A DNA stretch of 20,695 nt from Tritrichomonas musculus (Eukaryota; Parabasalia; Tritrichomonadida; Tritrichomonadidae): assembly GCA_039105265.1 (NCBI GenBank), contig JAPFFF010000526.1, positions 1-20,695 on the forward strand, written 5' to 3'. The translations under genes were made by a program, and so were the position numbers. Position 1 is the stretch's first letter; each line of letters starts with the position of its first letter. Below are positions 19,978 to 20,695 of the stretch, one piece after another. The notes under the pieces were generated by a model, which saw nothing but the letters and a program-made list of their open reading frames with translations, ran no database searches and had not been told where the DNA came from.

Positions 19978-20170
19978 GTACCAAGAAAAAGTGGATGATT
20001 TCGCGAAAAACTGGGTGACGCATTCAATTTCTATAAGTTTTGAATAAAAATAATGATCGTTCTAGTTTATAACATTGATTTGATTTTGAATTAATTTTCA
20101 CAATTTTTTTTCTATAGATTGAGAAAATTCTATCAAAAAATTGAATTCGTCACCTACTTTTTCCAGTTAC
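19978..20170. repeat. Foldback (inverted-repeat) element next to a gene start
   Basis: Bases 20005-20030 and 20138-20163 are inverted copies matching at 23 of 26 positions (core GGTGACG, one base, ATTCAATTT). A weaker outer match pairs 19978-19998 with the right end (GTA, one base, C ... GAAAAAGT). TA-rich sequence flanks both ends, as expected of TA-targeting MITEs. It ends 14 bp before the start codon at 20185, so it may supply part of that gene's promoter or leader. Confidence 0.55.
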
Positions 20171-20184
20171 TATATTCGTGTACA

Positions 20185-20695
20185 ATGGAATCTGAACAAA
20201 TAAACTTTAATCGTTTACAAAAAGAAAATTCAAGTCGTACTCAAAGCACTGATACTGATCCCGAAGTAGAAAATGAGAATAAAACAAAGAAAAAAGAAAA
20301 ACATATTTTAAACGATAATGAAGAAGGAACTAAAACCGAACGAAAAATAAAAAGTGGATTTAAACATCTGATCTCGAAACTTCCAAGTTATGATTATAAC
20401 GTTCCAAAAAAAAGAAAGAAAGAAGAGAATAAAAATCGGAAAAGCAAGAATAACGAATTATATCCAATAAATGAACGAGAAACAGACAATAATCGATTTG
20501 TAAGTTTTGAAGATGCCTTTTTATGTGTTGCTCAACATTGCGAAAAATATCATCGTAAATATACACGTGAAATATGTCGTCAATATTTGGATGAATGCTA
20601 TATTCTTGATTTTGCACAAGATGGGTTCATTCCGATCATGTCTAAGCTTTCACCTAAAGATTTCAACAGATATTTTCAATTGTCACAACGCGATC
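20185..20695 (+). CDS. N-terminal part of an unknown, probably nuclear, protein; runs off the window
   Basis: A frame of 170 codons opens at 20185 and has no stop before the right edge. The start is the first ATG after the foldback element. Residues 1 to about 92 are polar and rich in Lys, Glu, Asn, Ser and Thr, which predicts disorder. PKKRKK at 74-79, followed by a further basic cluster KNRKSK, is a classical SV40-type nuclear localisation signal. From about residue 104 the composition changes to that of a folded helical domain: FVSFEDAFLCVAQHCEKY, YTREICRQYLDECYIL, then FIPIMSKLSPKDFNRYFQL. Several Cys and His are present but not in a clear zinc-finger spacing. A GTAAGT at 20499-20504 inside the frame looks like a 5' splice site, but the frame stays protein-like beyond it, so no intron is called. 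No family is recognised. An opposite-strand frame at 20360-20617 is its shadow. Confidence 0.75.
   Translation, partial: MESEQINFNRLQKENSSRTQSTDTDPEVENENKTKKKEKHILNDNEEGTKTERKIKSGFKHLISKLPSYDYNVPKKRKKEENKNRKSKNNELYPINERETDNNRFVSFEDAFLCVAQHCEKYHRKYTREICRQYLDECYILDFAQDGFIPIMSKLSPKDFNRYFQLSQRD

Noticed and set aside
19586-20023. 145-residue minus-strand ORF
   Set aside because: It is built of Ile/Phe/Leu/Lys from AT-rich DNA, its start lies inside the foldback arm, and no family is recognised. It is the longest of the doubtful ORFs, but not enough to call a gene.
20499-20504. 5' splice site GTAAGT in the last gene
   Set aside because: The reading frame stays open and protein-like for 190 bases beyond it, so no intron is needed.
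20360-20617. 85-residue minus-strand ORF
   Set aside because: It is antisense to the much more convincing open frame starting at 20185.

Overview
The window is very AT-rich eukaryotic DNA: it holds a long satellite array, decayed transposons, long poly(A)/poly(T) runs, several kilobases without genes, and no bacterial-style operons apart from one compact element. The host cannot be fixed from the sequence. An early-diverging fungus (for example a glomeromycete) or a repeat-rich protist (for example a parabasalid) would both fit, and no spliceosomal intron is convincing.

Layout. Bases 1 to about 8800 are one satellite array of 61 units of 125 bp (A), broken up by 10 copies of a 119 bp variant (B), with a phased higher-order pattern. 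Bases 8802-9435 hold no gene but contain a near-perfect 41 bp palindrome. Bases 9436-10268 (minus strand) are a decayed gene with a transposase-like STENFIG stretch followed by Myb/SANT-like helices. Bases 10269 to about 13060 are a compact plus-strand element of six small genes spaced by about 16-25 bp or slightly overlapping: a CRESS-type Rep (HUH) endonuclease domain, an HNH endonuclease, an Ulp1/C48-type cysteine protease with an unknown N-terminal domain, and three unknown genes. At least two of its genes are broken, and it is treated here as a fossil that may be virus-derived. Bases 13062-13673 are a broken pogo/jerky-like DDE_1 transposase, followed by a 48-base poly(A) run. Bases 14090-14740 look like another decayed minus-strand gene. 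A GC-rich hairpin with a poly(A) tail (14839-14925) lies just before a second, partial copy of the HNH gene (15055-15225). Bases 15226-20184 have no supported gene, only two inverted-repeat candidates and one small hairpin. From 20185 a new open frame, probably a host gene, runs off the right edge.

How the parts relate. The Rep, HNH and Ulp1 set looks like one mobile unit: a strand-nicking endonuclease, a second endonuclease, and a protease of the kind found in large DNA transposons and DNA viruses. Four of its starts share a T/A-rich leader ending in two to four A before the ATG, and two of these end in TTATTTTTATTCAAAATG or a near match. Its position between two minus-strand gene remnants suggests it may have inserted into an older transposon, but this is inference.
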